Source: Chelydra serpentina (lineage: Eukaryota; Chordata; Testudines; Chelydridae). Taken from it: DNA of 64,000 nt. Below the pieces are notes generated by a model that worked only from the letters and a program-made list of their open reading frames with translations, was not told the origin of the DNA and did not search any database. Positions 41,701 to 53,393 of this stretch are shown in pieces (the first letter of the stretch is position 1; each line of letters begins with the position of its first letter). The stretch lies in assembly GCA_037349315.1 (NCBI GenBank), contig JBAIAC010000138.1:372001-436000 (forward strand). The letters are read 5' to 3'. The position numbers were made by a program, and so were the translations under genes.

Positions 41701-44700
41701 AGTATTAGATAGATAGATAATTAGATAGATAGATAGATAATTACATAGATAATTAGACAGATAGATAATTAGATAGATTGGTAGGTTATTAGATAGATAA
41801 TTTAAAAGATAGAAAATTATATAATTAGAAAGATAGAGAATTAGATAGATAGAGAATTAGATGATTATTAAAATAGATAATTAGATAGATATGTAGATAG
41901 CTAGATAGATAATTCGATAGATAATTAGATAGATACATAATTAGATAGATTATTAGATAAAGACATAGATAATTATTTAGATAAATAGACAGCTAGATAG
42001 ATAATTAGATAGATAATTAGACAGATAGATAATTAGATAGATTGGTAGATTATTAGATAGATAGAAAATTAGATAATTAGAAAGATAGATCCTTAGATAG
42101 TTAGATAGATAATTAGATAGATAATTAGATTTATAGATAATTAGATAGATAGATAGATAATTACATAGATAATTAGATAGCTAGATAATTAGAGATGTTG
42201 GTAATTAGATAATTACATTTTAGGTAATTAAATAGATAAATAGATAGATAGATATTTAGATAGATAGATAATTAGTTAATTAGATCGATAATTAGTCAGA
42301 TATATAGAGAATTAGATAATTATATAGATAGATAGATAATTAGATAGACAGAAAGATAGATAATTAGATAGATAATTAAATAGACAGAAAGATAGATATT
42401 TTGATAGCTAGATAGATAATTAGATAGATAATTAGATAGATAGATAATTAGTTAATTAATCGATAATTAGACGGATAGATAGAGAATTAGATAACTATAT
42501 AGATAGATAATTATATAGACAGAAAATTAGATAATTAGAAAGATAGATAATTAGATAGATAGATAATTAGATAGATAATTAGATAGATAGATAATTAGAT
42601 AGATTGGTAGATTATTAGATAGATAATTAAATAGATAGAAGATAATAAGATAGATAATTAGATAGATATTTAGATAGCTAGATAGATAATTCGATAGATA
42701 ATTAGATAGATAGACAATTAGATAGACAATTTGATAGATATTTTGATAGACAGATAGATAATTAGATAGATTATTAGATAAATAAATAGATAATAAGAAA
42801 GATAAATAGATAGCTAGATAGATAATTAGATATATATATAATTAGATAGATAGATAATTAGATAGATAGATAATTAGATAGATAATTAGATAGATTGGTA
42901 CATTCTTAGATAGATAGATAATTAGATAGATAGAGAATTACATAGATAATTATATAGATCGATAGAGAATTAGACAGATAGATAATTAGATAATTAGAAA
43001 GATAGATAATTAGATAGATAATTAGAGAGCTAGATAGATAATTAGATAGATAGATAATTAGATAGATTGGTAGATTATTAGATAGATAATTAGATAGATA
43101 GAAAATTAGATAATTAGATAGATAGATAATTAGATAGATATGTTGATTATTAGATAGGTAGATAATTAGATATATAAAGAGATAGATAGATATTTAGATA
43201 GCTAGATAGATAATTCGATAGATAATTAGATAGATAGATAATTAGATAGATTATTAGATAAAGACATAGATAATTAGATAGATAAATAGACAGCTAGATA
43301 GATAATTAGATAGATAATTAGACAGATAGATAATTAGATAGATTGGTAGATTATTAGATAGATAGAAAATTAGATAATTAGAAAGATAGATCCTTAGATA
43401 GTTAGATAGATAATTAGATAGATAATTAGATTTATAGATAATTAGATAGATAGATAGATAATTACATAGATAATTAGATAGCTAGATAATTAGAGATGTT
43501 GGTAATTAGATAATTACATTTTAGGTAATTAAATAGATAAATAGATAGATAGATATTTAGATAGATAGATAATTAGTTAATTAGATCGATAATTAGTCAG
43601 ATATATAGAGAATTAGATAATTATATAGATAGATAGATAATTAGATAGACAGAAAGATAGATAATTAGATAGATAATTAAATAGACAGAAAGATAGATAT
43701 TTTGATAGCTAGATAGATAATTAGATAGATAATTAGATAGATAGATAATTAGTTAATTAATCGATAATTAGACAGATAGATAGAGAATTAGATAACTATA
43801 TAGATAGATAATTATATAGACAGAAAATTAGATAATTAGAAAGATAGATAATTAGATAGATAGATAATTAGATAGATAATTAGATAGATAGATAATTAGA
43901 TAGATTGGTAGATTATTAGATAGATAATTAAATAGATAGAAAATTAGATAATTAGAAAGATAGATCCTTAGATAATTACATAGATAGATAGATAATTAGA
44001 TAGATAGGTTGATTATTAGATAGGTATATAATTAGATAGATAATTAGATAGATAAATAATTAGATAGTTAGACAGATAATTAGATAGATAATTAGATTTA
44101 TAGATAATTAGATAGGTAGATAATTAGATATTTAGATAGATAGATAAATAGCTATATAATTAGACAGCTAGATAGATAATTAGATTGATAAATAGATAAT
44201 GTAGGTAATTAGATAATTACATATTAGGTCATTAAATATATAAATAGATAGATAGATATTTAGATAGCTAGATAGATAATTAGATTGATAGATTAATAAT
44301 TAGATAGATAGAGAATTAGATAATTAGAAAGATACATAATTACATAGATAATTAGAAAGATAGAGAGATAATTAGATAGATAGGTAGATTATTAGCTAGA
44401 TAGATAATTAGATGGATTATTAGATAAATACATAGATAATTAGATAGATAAATAGACAGCTAGATAGATAATTAGATAGATTGATAATTAGTTAATTATA
44501 TCGATAATTAGACAGATAGAGAATTAGATAATTATATAGATAGATAGATAATTAGATAGACAGAAAATTAGATAATTAGAAAGATATATAATTAGATAGA
44601 TAATTAGATAGACAATTATATATATAGATAGCTAGATAGATAATTCGATAGATTATTAGATAGATAGATAATTAGATATATTATTAGATAAATAAATAGA

Positions 44701-46718
44701 TAATAAGAAAGATAAATAGATAGCTAGATAGATAATTAGATAGATAGATAATTAGATAGATTGGTACATTCTTAGATAGATAGATAATTAGATAGATAGA
44801 AAATTAGATAATTAGAAAGATAGATAATTAGATAGATAATTAGATAGATAGATAATTAGATAGATAGATAGATAGATAATTAGAAAGATAGGCTGATTAT
44901 TAGATACATGGATAATTAGATAGATGGTTGGATAGATAGATGATTAGATAGATAGATAGATATTAGATAGATAAACAGATAATTAGACAGTTAATTAGAT
45001 AGACAGATAATTGGATAATTAGATAGATAGTTAGCAAGATAGATAATTAGAGAGATAGATAATTAGAGAGATAGATAATTAGATAGATAATTAGATATTT
45101 AGATAGATAAATAGTAAGATAGAAAATTAGATAATTAATAAGATAGATAATTAGATAGTTGGATAGATAATTAGATAGATAGGTTGATTATTATATAGAT
45201 AGATAATTAGATAGATAATTAGATAGATAGATGATTAGATAGATAATTTGATAGATAATTACAGAGATAGATATTAGATAAATAAATATATAATTAGATA
45301 TATAATTATAGATAAGCAGATAATTTGATAGTTAATTAGATAGACAGATAATTAGATAATTAGATAGATAGATAATTAGATATATAGATAGCTAATTTGA
45401 TAAACAATTAGCTAAAAAGATAGCTAGCTAGATAATTAGATAGATAGATAATTAGTTAATTAGATCGATAATTAGAAAGACAGATAATTAGATAGATAAT
45501 TAGACAGCTAGATAGATAATTAGATAGATCATTAGATAGATAGATCATTAGATAGATTGGTAGTTTATTAGATTGTTAGATAATTAAATAGATAGAAAAT
45601 TAGATAATTAGAAAGATAGATCCTTAGATAATTAGATAGATAGATAGATAATTATATAGATATGTAGATTATTAGATAGGTAGATAATTAGATAGATAAT
45701 TAGACACATAGATAATTAGATAATTAGATAGATAATTAGATAGATAATTAGATTTATAGATAATTAGATAGATAGATAGATAATTAGAGATGTACGAAAT
45801 TAGATAATTACATATTAGGTAATTAAATAGATAAATAGATCGATATTTAGATAGCTAGATAGATAATTAGATAGATAGATAAAGAAGTAGATAGATATAA
45901 AATTAGATAATTAGAAAGATACATAATTACATAGATAATTATATAGATAATTAGATAGATTATTAGATAAATACATAGATAATTAGATAGATAAATAGAC
46001 AGCTAGATAGATAAATAGATAGATAGATAATTAGTTAATTAGATCGATAATTAGACAGATAGAATGAGAATTTGATAATTATATAGATAGAGAGATAATT
46101 AGAAAGATAGATAAATAGCTAGATAATTAGACAGCTAGATAGATTATTAGATAGATAATTAGATAGATAGATAATTAGATAGATTGGTAGATAATTAGAT
46201 AGACTCATAAATAATTAGATAGATAGAAAATTAGATAATTAGAAAGTTACATAATTACATAGATAATTAGATAGATAGAGAGATAATTAGATAGATAGGT
46301 AGATTATAAGCTAGATAGATAATTATTAGATAAATACAGAGATAAATAGACAGCTAGATAGATAATTAGATAGATAGATAATTAGTTAATTAGAACGATA
46401 ATTAGACAGATATATAGAGAATTAGATAATTATATAGATAGATAAATAATTAGATAGACAGAAAATTAGATAATTAGAAAGATAGATAATTAGATAGATA
46501 GATTATTAGATAGACAATTTGATAGAAATTTAGATAGCTAGATAGATAATTAGATAGATAATTAGATTGATAATTAGATAGATTATTAGATAAATAAATA
46601 GATAATAAGAAAGATAAATAGATAGATAATTAGATAGGTAGATAATTAGATAGATAGATAATTCGATAGATAATTAGATAGGTAGATAATTAGATAGATT
46701 ATTAGATAAATAAATAGA
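35719..46718. repeat. GATA/ATTA satellite array 3 with long block duplications
   Basis: This 11 kb array has the same base motif but is built from blocks hundreds of bases long that recur almost unchanged. A block with GACAATTTGATAGATATTTT occurs near 36041, 37817, 40111 and 42728. A block with GATCCTTAGATAGTTAG and AATTACATTTTAGG occurs near 38510-38640, 42090-42220 and 43390-43520, about 1.3 kb apart in the last pair. Near 45970-46110 it repeats a passage also present near 1848-1990 and 1-125. There are no open frames. Confidence 0.96.
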
Positions 46719-46924
46719 TTGCCTTTGTGACTGCAGCTTGAAGGGGAGCTTCTTTTCCTTCCCCTTGCTGAGGAAGAGCAAGAGAAGAAGGAAAGCCCAG
46801 GTGGGCACAACCCCCACTGTATTTTCCTGCTGGGGAGCCTGAAATGAGGGACTCGTGGTGGGTAGAGGTACCACGGCGTTGCGAGAAAACAGTCCACCCC
46901 TGCACACAAAGGGACCAAAGAGCA
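46719..46924. other. Flank between satellite and tRNA-Phe
   Basis: This is unique-looking sequence without a supported gene. It supplies the downstream side of the minus-strand tRNA-Phe; a run of four T on the transcribed strand lies near 46884, about 40 bases past the tRNA. Confidence 0.5.
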
Positions 46925-46997
46925 TGCCGAAGCCTGGGATTGAACCAGGGACCTTTAGATCTTCAGTCTAACGCTCTCCCAACTGAGCTACTTCGGC
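46925..46997 (-). tRNA. tRNA-Phe (GAA)
   Basis: On the minus strand the 73 bases form a perfect cloverleaf: acceptor GCCGAAG/CTTCGGC, D stem GCTC/GAGC, anticodon stem TTAGA/TCTAA with loop CTGAAGA, and T stem CCTGG/CCAGG with loop TTCAATC. The discriminator is A. The A and B boxes are intact. CCA is not encoded, as expected in a eukaryote. It delivers phenylalanine to UUY codons. This is the best-preserved tRNA gene in the window. Confidence 0.97.
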
Positions 46998-47814
46998 CCC
47001 TACAAGACACTTTTCTGGCTTGTTGCTTCTCTGTCCGGGATGTTTTTGCCAGTCATGGCACACAAAAAGGACGTCATTGCGAGCGGCCCATGGAGGGAAG
47101 ATGAATTTTTTTTCCTGCCTTGCTCAGCTTGATTTGCTTCCTCACCTCATTCCTGCCTTAGTTCCTGGGTTACCTGGTGGCTGAAGGCGACTGGGGCCCA
47201 GCGGCACGGGGAGGAATTTGGGCAGCTAGACCCCACTAGCAAGACTCCTGCCGCCATTTGCCACCCCACCCCGTTGTCCCTGGTTCAGCTACTGCAGCTC
47301 AAATTCTCCAAGACTCCCCCCCGCACCCAGCTCCCACTCCTGCCATCCCCATCTGGATCCTCAATGCCCCTCACACACTTTGTAAGAACAGGAGAATGGC
47401 CATACTGGGTCATACCAAAGGGGCTAAGGGGAGCGGCCTGCAGCCCATGACTCCATGGGGCTGGTAGGGGCTGGTACTCGCGATGCAGAGTGCTCTGAAC
47501 TCTGGGGGCCAGGCCTCTGGTGCTCTGAGCACTCAGGGTGTGGGGGCCGGTGCCCTGGGTGCTGGAGCCACTGGGGGCTGCACCATGCACCCACCCGACA
47601 CTCCGGGTGCTGGGGCTACTTGCCACCTACCTACCTGGCATTTCCTCTCATTTGTGAGAGTGGAGCTCAAATTGCTCATATTTGCATCCTTTTCTTTTTT
47701 TAAATCATTAAACGCAGCTATCAAATGGTAGATGTTGCAATTTCCTGAGGTTTTGAGGTGTTCCCCGGGTTTTTTAAGCACAGTCCTTTGTTTCTGGAGG
47801 GAGTCCACACTGAT
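46998..47814. other. No gene; CR1 tail fragment near 47381-47425
   Basis: 'taagaacaggagaatggcca' and 'tactgggtcataccaaaggg' are an inverted CR1 3' terminus. The rest is GC-rich (GGGGCC/CTGGTGC words) and carries only compositional frames. Confidence 0.55.
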
Positions 47815-48330
47815 AAGGTCTCAGCTGGAGTGTTATGTCCAATCCTGGGCACCACATTTCAGGAAAGATGGGGACAAATTGGAGAAAGTGCAGAGAAGAG
47901 CAACAAAAATGATTAAGGGTCTAGAAAACGTGAGCTATGAGGGAAGATTGAAAACAATTGGGTGTGTTTAGTCTGGAGAAGAGATGACCGAGAGGGGACG
48001 TGATCACAGTTTTCAAGTACAGAAAAGGTTGTTACAAGGAGGGAGGGGACACATTATTCTTCATCTGAGGATAGGACAAGAACCAAGGGCTTAAATTGCA
48101 GCAAGGGTGGTTTAGGATGGACATCAGGAAAAACTCCCTGTCTGTCAGGGCTGTTAAGCACTGGAGTGAATTCCCCAGCGAGGTTGTAGAATCTCTGTCA
48201 GGGGAGGTTTTTAAGAGCAGGTTTGACAAACACCTGTCAGGGATGGTCTAGATTATACTTATGAGTGCAGGGGCTGGACTGGATGACCTCTCAAGGTCCC
48301 TTACAGTCCCATGGTTCTATGATTCTGCAT
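47815..48330 (+). mobile_element. CR1 LINE 3' end, plus strand
   Basis: The ORF2 C-terminus is readable (ECYVQSWAPHFRKDGDKLEK, then [20 protein letters not shown]) but then breaks. The 3' UTR ends 'gactggatgacctctcaagg', 'tcccatggttctatgattct', the classical CR1 terminus. It is 5'-truncated. Confidence 0.92.
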
Positions 48331-48590
48331 ATTGGAGGTTATGGGCTAGGGGTGGTTAAATCCCCCTCTCCCCCTGGCCTCATCTGATCAGATCCACGGT
48401 CCCATTAAGCCTTGTATTTCTCCTCCCCCAGCAGACATCCTGTCTGTGGGAGTGGCCAATGCCGGAAATAGTAAAGGAAACTCTAACCCTTCCCCACGGA
48501 CTGCACAATGATCCTTTCCATACATTGTTACATGGGAACAGTCCCTCCTGAGCCCCCAGCCACAGAGCAGTTTGAGTCATGAAGCGTGAT
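48331..48590. other. No gene recognised
   Basis: This is a short unique-looking stretch between a CR1 tail and a solo LTR. It ends in the pentamer GTGAT, duplicated after the LTR. Confidence 0.5.
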
Positions 48591-49159
48591 TGTCACGGAG
48601 TATAGGGGAGTCCGGCCCTGCACCCCTCTTCCCCGGATTCACTGGGAGTCTCAGCCAGCCAGTAGAACAGAAGGTTTATTAGAGATGCCAGGAACACAGC
48701 CCAACCAGAGCTTGTCAGTACATCCAGGACCCCTCAGTCGGGTCCTTCCGGGGGGCAGGGAGCTTAGACACCAGCCTGGGGCTCCCTGCATTTCGCCCCA
48801 CAGCTCCAAACGGGGCAGGGAGGCCAGACCCTGTCTGCCTCTCTCCCCTCTTCTCCGGCCAGCTCCAAACTGAAAAAACTCTCCAGACCCTCCTCCCCCT
48901 TTGTCTGCTTCCCGGGCCAGGAGGTCACCTGATCCCTTTGTTCCCACACCTTCAGCTCTCACCTTTGCCGGGGGAGGGGCCGGGCCATCTGTTGCCAGGA
49001 GACAGAGCCATTCTCTGTGTCCAGGCCTCTGCCTTCTAGGGCTTTGTAACAATCATGCACCGTTGTCCCACCACCTAGATACTCAAGCCCCGCATAGGGG
49101 AAACCGAGGCACCCAAACAGTACTCAGGGAAACCTTAACAACAGTCCTAGTTCGTCACA
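48591..49159 (-). mobile_element. Solo LTR of an endogenous retrovirus-like element, 569 bp
   Basis: On the minus strand the LTR starts TGTGACGAACTAGG and ends CTCCGTGACA. The 5-bp sequence GTGAT flanks it at 48586-48590 and 49160-49164. A polyadenylation signal (AATAAA on the minus strand) lies near 48675. With no internal sequence and an intact 5-bp duplication it is a recombination product of a full provirus. It is related to the plus-strand solo LTR at 60447-60885. Confidence 0.93.
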
Positions 49160-49164
49160 GTGAT

Positions 49165-49566
49165 GGTTAGCCCTGCCCTTTAATCTCCCTGCAGATACCC
49201 CATCCAAGAGTGGGTGCCCCAGTTGTGCCAGGCACTGCGGAAACCCCGACCAAGGATGGGGGTCCTGATTCTGCAGGTGTTGTACAACTCATAGTGAGAG
49301 TGAGAGTCCTTGAGAGTCCTCCCTGCCCTATCTCTGTACATGCTTCTGTTGTGTGGTTTTGTGCTGTGTCATTGTTCCACACTTATCTGTTTTGCATAGT
49401 GTCACTCTCTGCCCTGCCACACACACTTCAGTGGGGAAGCAGTTGGCAATCTAGTAGGCTGCCCATGGAACAATGGGACAGAGAAACCTGCATCATGTGA
49501 TGCTGCACCGGCCCATGAGCCATTGCAAACCCCTCCCAAAGCCCCCTGCGGCCAGTTGCACAGTGC
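49165..49566. other. No gene recognised
   Basis: This is the flank between the solo LTR and the duplicated tRNA-Ser unit. I see no motif in the 96-codon plus-strand frame. Confidence 0.45.
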
Positions 49567-49782
49567 GATAGCTACCCACAATGCACTGCTCTTTGGGGCG
49601 ACGCAAGAGTTGCTAGAGTGGATGCGCTCTGGTGACACAAGGGGCAGAGTGTTTAATTGAAACACTTCAACTAAAGCAGCGTAACTCTGTAGTGTGGACA
49701 CAGCCTGAGAGTGAGACAAGACCGAGTTCCCCTTGACACCAAGGATGCTCAGAGACTGAAACTGAAGAATGACAAGTTCCTC

Positions 49783-49864
49783 CGTAGTTGACAGGATTCA
49801 AACCTGTGCAGGGAAACCCCAATGGATTTCGAGTCCATCGCCTTAACCACTCGGCCACAACTAC
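49783..49864 (-). tRNA. tRNA-Ser (CGA)
   Basis: The 82-base class II tRNA on the minus strand has acceptor GTAGTTG/CAACTAC, anticodon stem ATGGA/TCCAT with loop CTCGAAA (anticodon CGA, UCG codons), a long variable arm (TGGGGTTTCCCTGC) and T stem ACAGG/CCTGT with loop TTTGAAT. Discriminator G is as required by seryl-tRNA synthetase. All stems pair. The body resembles the vertebrate Ser-AGA gene more than Ser-CGA, so the anticodon may have changed by one base. No T4 terminator is seen within 20 bases downstream. Confidence 0.92.
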
Positions 49865-50060
49865 TGGCTTCGCGCAGTTTTCTCACTACACTCTAGTTCT
49901 GTTCTCACTGAGTGATCGTTTCCAATTGTTTCCTCAGACCAGTTTCCACAACACACTCACTGCCGTGCCTTTGTGTAAGTGTGTCCATGGCTGAACAGCA
50001 AGAATTCCTGCTCATTTCCCTGCTGGCTGGAGAATGATGAGAGTGTGTTTGTGGTTAATG

Positions 50061-50250
50061 GTATCAGAGGGGGAGCCGTGTTAGTCTGGGTCTGTAGAAG
50101 CGACAAAGGGTCCTGTGGCACATTATAGACTAACAGACGTATTGAAGCATAAGCTTTCGTGGGTTCCAAAGAAGTGGGGATTCACCCACAAAGCTTATGC
50201 TTCAATACGTCTGTTAGTCTATAAGGTGCCACAGGACCCTTTGTCGCTTC
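50061..50250. mobile_element. Palindromic Penelope-derived insertion, 190 bp
   Basis: It is flanked by TTTGTGGTTAATG at 50048-50060 and 50251-50263. The paralogous unit has a single TTTGTGGTTAATG (53649-53661), i.e. the empty site. The insert is an imperfect palindrome: a Penelope 3' end ('gccgtgttagtctgg', 'cataagctttcgtggg') followed by its inverse ('cttatgcttcaatacg', 'ccctttgtcgcttc'). Head-to-head inverted structures are typical of Penelope-like insertions. Confidence 0.92.
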
Positions 50251-50759
50251 TTTGTGGTTAATGACGCTGCAGTAGATTGTTGTCCATTTCCTGCCTTGAT
50301 ATTTCAGACAGTCCCTTTCCCGTCATATCCCCAGTACACCAGTGATTGCAATAGCAGGGGGCAGGTTTTCTCTGGGGCACTGAGCTTTGCCAGGGGGTTG
50401 GTGGCTCCTTTCTTTCCCCACCCTGGAGTAAACTCAGCTTTTTATTCCATCCCTGATGATTCATGGAATAACAACAGCAGCATGAAGAAAGAGGAGAGCG
50501 AATATCTCACTGTCAGGGATGAAGGTGGCCACGTCCCCTCTGTCTGACCATTGCAGGAGAGAAGGGTGGATGGAATTGAATGCCCTGGCTCAGACAAGAG
50601 ACACAGGAAGATTTTACTGTTCATGGATCTGTGCAAAGGAAATTATTTGGGGGAGATTGTTTGGGGGAGATGATGAGGATGTTACCTTTTCAGATCAAAA
50701 ATAAGACCTACAGAACTATTTTAGTAACTTGGGACTTAGACATATTTTATTTAAAGCAA

Positions 50760-50781
50760 GGTTCAATCCCCAGCATCTCCA
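50760..50781 (+). pseudogene. tRNA-Ala-like 3' fragment
   Basis: GGTTCAATCCCCAGCATCTC is the T arm and 3' acceptor strand of a tRNA-Ala-type gene. The upstream 50 bases that should hold the D and anticodon arms are unrelated. A longer version of the same fragment is in the other arm (60978-61008). Confidence 0.6.
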
Positions 50782-51693
50782 AGTTCTCTTTTCACCCTGC
50801 TGCTTTGCTCACACCCAGAGGGGAGGCTCCCCAGCAATCTCCCTGCGTGAGTTTCAGTCCTGCTCAGTGAGGGGCAAGTGCCAATTGCAGGGAAGATCTG
50901 TGGAGGTTTATGCTCCTAAGTCACCCGGGTACTTTTAAGATTCTCACCCACTGTGCTGCTTGGGACGATGGCGGATGAGGAAGGAGAAGGTACAGGAGGG
51001 AAAGGTCCCATCTGCACAGACTGAGAGGCCAGGAAATGGAGGGGCAGTCAGTGCTCAGAGATGAGAGAGGTCAGTGATTTACACCCCCCAGGGGACACTG
51101 TCTTTTCGAGGCGAGTAAAGATGGCTTGGGATGAGCTGAGGATGGATAGAAAAAAGGCTGGAGTCAATGACAGATGAGACCGTAGAAGGGGAAGGGAAAT
51201 GGCAGCTCCACAGAAGGTCCTGGCTGCTCAGATGCCCCAGTTATAGTCCCCTGGCCTGTCCTAGAGAGAGAGAAGACAAAGAGGCACCCAACCCCCTACA
51301 GTGATCCCATGGACAAGAATCTGGCTGGGAGTGGGGTGAAGGTTCCCTCTGGACAAAGGGAGCTGAAATCCCTCAGCGTCCTGGCATTTAAGTGATGCAT
51401 CAAACCCTGCACGGGTGGGGGCTAAGGTTCATCAGCAGAAGGTTGGGCAGTAGGTCAACCTATCTGGCTGCCTCCTAGGCCAGGCTGCAGCCCGGATTCA
51501 GGACTCAGAGGAAATGGAGCTCGCACCCCTACCTACAGGACTCCAGGCATGACCAGCCTTCTGGATCAAACGTCCCCTCTGGCGCGCAAGTCACAACAGC
51601 TAGCGGGCAAAAGACAGGCTCCCACGTCATTGGCGAGAGCAAGACGAAGCCTTGGAACACCCAGTAGTGTTAGGTGGCGAAAGAGCTGCCCCA

Positions 51694-51765
51694 AGGTCCC
51701 ACCGAGACTTGAACTCGGATTGCAGGATTCAAAGCCCTGAATGTTGGCCCTTACACCATGGGACC
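51694..51765 (-). tRNA. tRNA-Gln (TTG)
   Basis: On the minus strand, acceptor GGTCCCA/TGGGACC, D stem GTGT/ACAT, anticodon stem CAGGG/TCCTG (one G:T) with loop CTTTGAA (anticodon TTG, codon CAA) and T stem CCGAG/CTCGG with loop TTCAAGT all form. It differs from the usual vertebrate gene mainly in the D loop and anticodon stem, with compensating changes. It looks functional. No nearby T4 terminator is evident, which tempers that. Confidence 0.9.
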
Positions 51766-51873
51766 AAGGATGGTAATCTTGTGTTTGTCTGATTTCCGGT
51801 GTAGAAGAGCCCGGGTGGACAATTTTTTGCCTCCCTTGCTCAAGGCTTCTCTGGCTTCTCTGGCCAGCCCTGC

Positions 51874-52062
51874 ATTTGCTCAACAAGTCGGCACACGGTG
51901 GTTTCCTGTAGACCCAGAAGCCTTTCTTCCTCCAGACTGTGAGGCCAGTGGGCATGGGAGAAAGTTGCCCCTTCAGTGCCAGGCAGAAAATGGCCCTTCT
52001 TAGGAAAGCCCAGGTCCTGAAAAGAAAAGTAATTTGATGATAGTAGGTACTGATCCTCCTTA
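51874..52062. other. No gene recognised
   Basis: This is a short spacer between the inverted-duplication arm and tRNA-Lys. An AAAAGAAAAG run near 52018-52030 would read as T runs on the minus strand, 35 or more bases past the tRNA-Lys 3' end. Confidence 0.5.
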
Positions 52063-52135
52063 CACCTGACCAGGGACATGAACCCTGGACCCTCAGATTA
52101 AAAGTCTGATGCTCTACTCACTGAGCTAGCCAGGC
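52063..52135 (-). tRNA. tRNA-Lys (TTT), possibly decaying
   Basis: On the minus strand, acceptor GCCTGGC/GTCAGGT pairs throughout with wobbles. The D stem is GCTC/GAGC, the anticodon arm TCAGA-CTTTTAA-TCTGA is identical to the vertebrate Lys-TTT gene, and the T stem CAGGG/CCCTG is intact. Two conserved positions are changed: G18 of the D loop (AGTGAGTA) and A58 of the T loop (TTCATGT). The second also weakens the B box. It may be non-functional. Coordinates are uncertain by one base. Confidence 0.85.
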
Positions 52136-52479
52136 TCACATAAAGAAAGTGCAAGTTTGGTGCAGAAGAGAAACTAGTCAAGAAAAAGAGGGCAGGAAAC
52201 AATACAGAAAATTTGATACTGTGGCTCCCTTAGCATCCCTAGCCCCAGCCTGCTCCTCCATCTGGCGCCCAGAGGCCTTCTTCTTTTTCTAGTTAAATCT
52301 CAGATCCAGGAGAAAACACCGTTCGACAAAGAAAAACAAAACCACACACAGAAATGCCATTGGGAATACAAATAAAGGACAATGCAATCCCCATCGCAGT
52401 CTGGTATCCAGGGCTGGGTTACATTTTTGTGGGCCTGGTGCCAAACATATTTCTGGGCCCCACTGTGGAATGAAGGGGC
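52136..52479. other. No gene recognised
   Basis: This stretch shows no recognisable gene, RNA or complete repeat. The minus-strand frames that enter it come from the G-rich tract beyond. Confidence 0.45.
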
Positions 52480-53177
52480 CAGGGGCAAGAGCACTGTGGG
52501 GCATTGGGGGGGAAGGATTGGTCCCCAGCTGGAGCGAGGCAGGGGCCAGGGGAAGATGAGCACAGTGGGACATGGGGGGAGGATTAGTCCCTGCTGACTG
52601 GAGCAAGGCAGGGGCCAGGTCAATAGCACAGCGGGGCGGGAGCTAGGGCTGGTCCCTGGAGCAAGAGAGGGGCCGGGGGTAAACTCAAGCACAGCAGGGC
52701 TGGGGAGGGGTAAACAGGACCCCCCCACCCCTTCCCACATAGAGCGGGTACCTACCTTCTCCCTGGTTCTAGCCCATTCTCTGCGTCTCTCTGCACTGAG
52801 CTGAGGGGGGGGGTGCACTGAGCACAGGGCTGGGGGTGCAGGGTCTGGGAGGGAGGTAGGGGGCAGGAGCAGGCTGGGGGTTGGGGTGCAGGGTCTGGCC
52901 AGGAGCCAAGGTGAGGGAGGGGACTCAGGGTTGGGGCAGGGGGTTGGGGTGTGGAGCGCTTACCTGACAGCAGCTCCCATTTGGTGCGAGGGGGGCAGGT
53001 TGGGATGTGGGGTGTGTTTGCAGGAGATCCTGTCTGGTGGGGTGGGATGTGTGAGGGGGGTGCATGAGTCAGAACATGGGGTGTGGGGGGCTGGTTATGT
53101 GTGGGGGTGCAGGAGTCAGGACTGGGAGATGGGGAGTGTGTGGGGGTGCAGGAGTCAGGGCATGGGGCTGGGTATGT
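52480..53177. repeat. G-rich minisatellite-like tract
   Basis: The plus strand repeats words such as GGGGTGCAGGGTCTGG, GGTTGGGGTG and GTGTGGGGGTGCAGGAGTCAG in an irregular tandem fashion. Runs of three to eight G are closely spaced and could form G-quadruplexes. The long Pro-rich frames on the minus strand (192 and 172 codons) are products of this composition. Confidence 0.8.
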
Positions 53178-53393
53178 GATAGCTACCCACAATGCACTGC
53201 TCTTTGGGGCGACGCAAGAGTTGCTAGAGTGGATGCGCTCTGGTGACACAAGGAGCAGAGTGTTTAATTGAAACACTTCAACTAAAGCAACATAACTCTG
53301 TAGTGTGGACACAGCCTGAGAGTGAGACAAGACCGAGCTCCCCTTGACACCAAGGATGCTCAGGGACTGAAACTAAAGAACCACAAGTTCCTC

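Larger units (their letters stand above)
49567..50643. repeat. Segmental duplication unit S, copy 1 (with tRNA-Ser)
   Basis: This unit is duplicated in the same orientation at 53178-54175. Identity is high over both the tRNA-Ser gene and about 750 bases of flank. Copy 1 carries a palindromic insertion (50061-50250) that copy 2 lacks. Copy 2 carries a MITE (53935-54058) that copy 1 lacks. Confidence 0.92.
50757..51873. repeat. Segmental inverted duplication, left arm (with tRNA-Gln)
   Basis: This segment is present in inverse at 59451-61010. Matching landmarks include the tRNA-Ala-like fragment, 'cacccgggtacttttaagat', and the tRNA-Gln with its flank. The right arm is longer because of a solo LTR (60447-60885). 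The left arm keeps the empty site (near 50870-50876). Confidence 0.92.

Noticed and set aside
48651..49052. 133-codon minus-strand frame inside the solo LTR
   Set aside because: LTRs are not coding here. The frame is not accompanied by a start context or motif.
52752..53330. 192-codon Pro/Thr/Ser-rich minus-strand frame
   Set aside because: It is the complement of the G-rich minisatellite-like tract and runs into the duplicated tRNA unit, so it is compositional.
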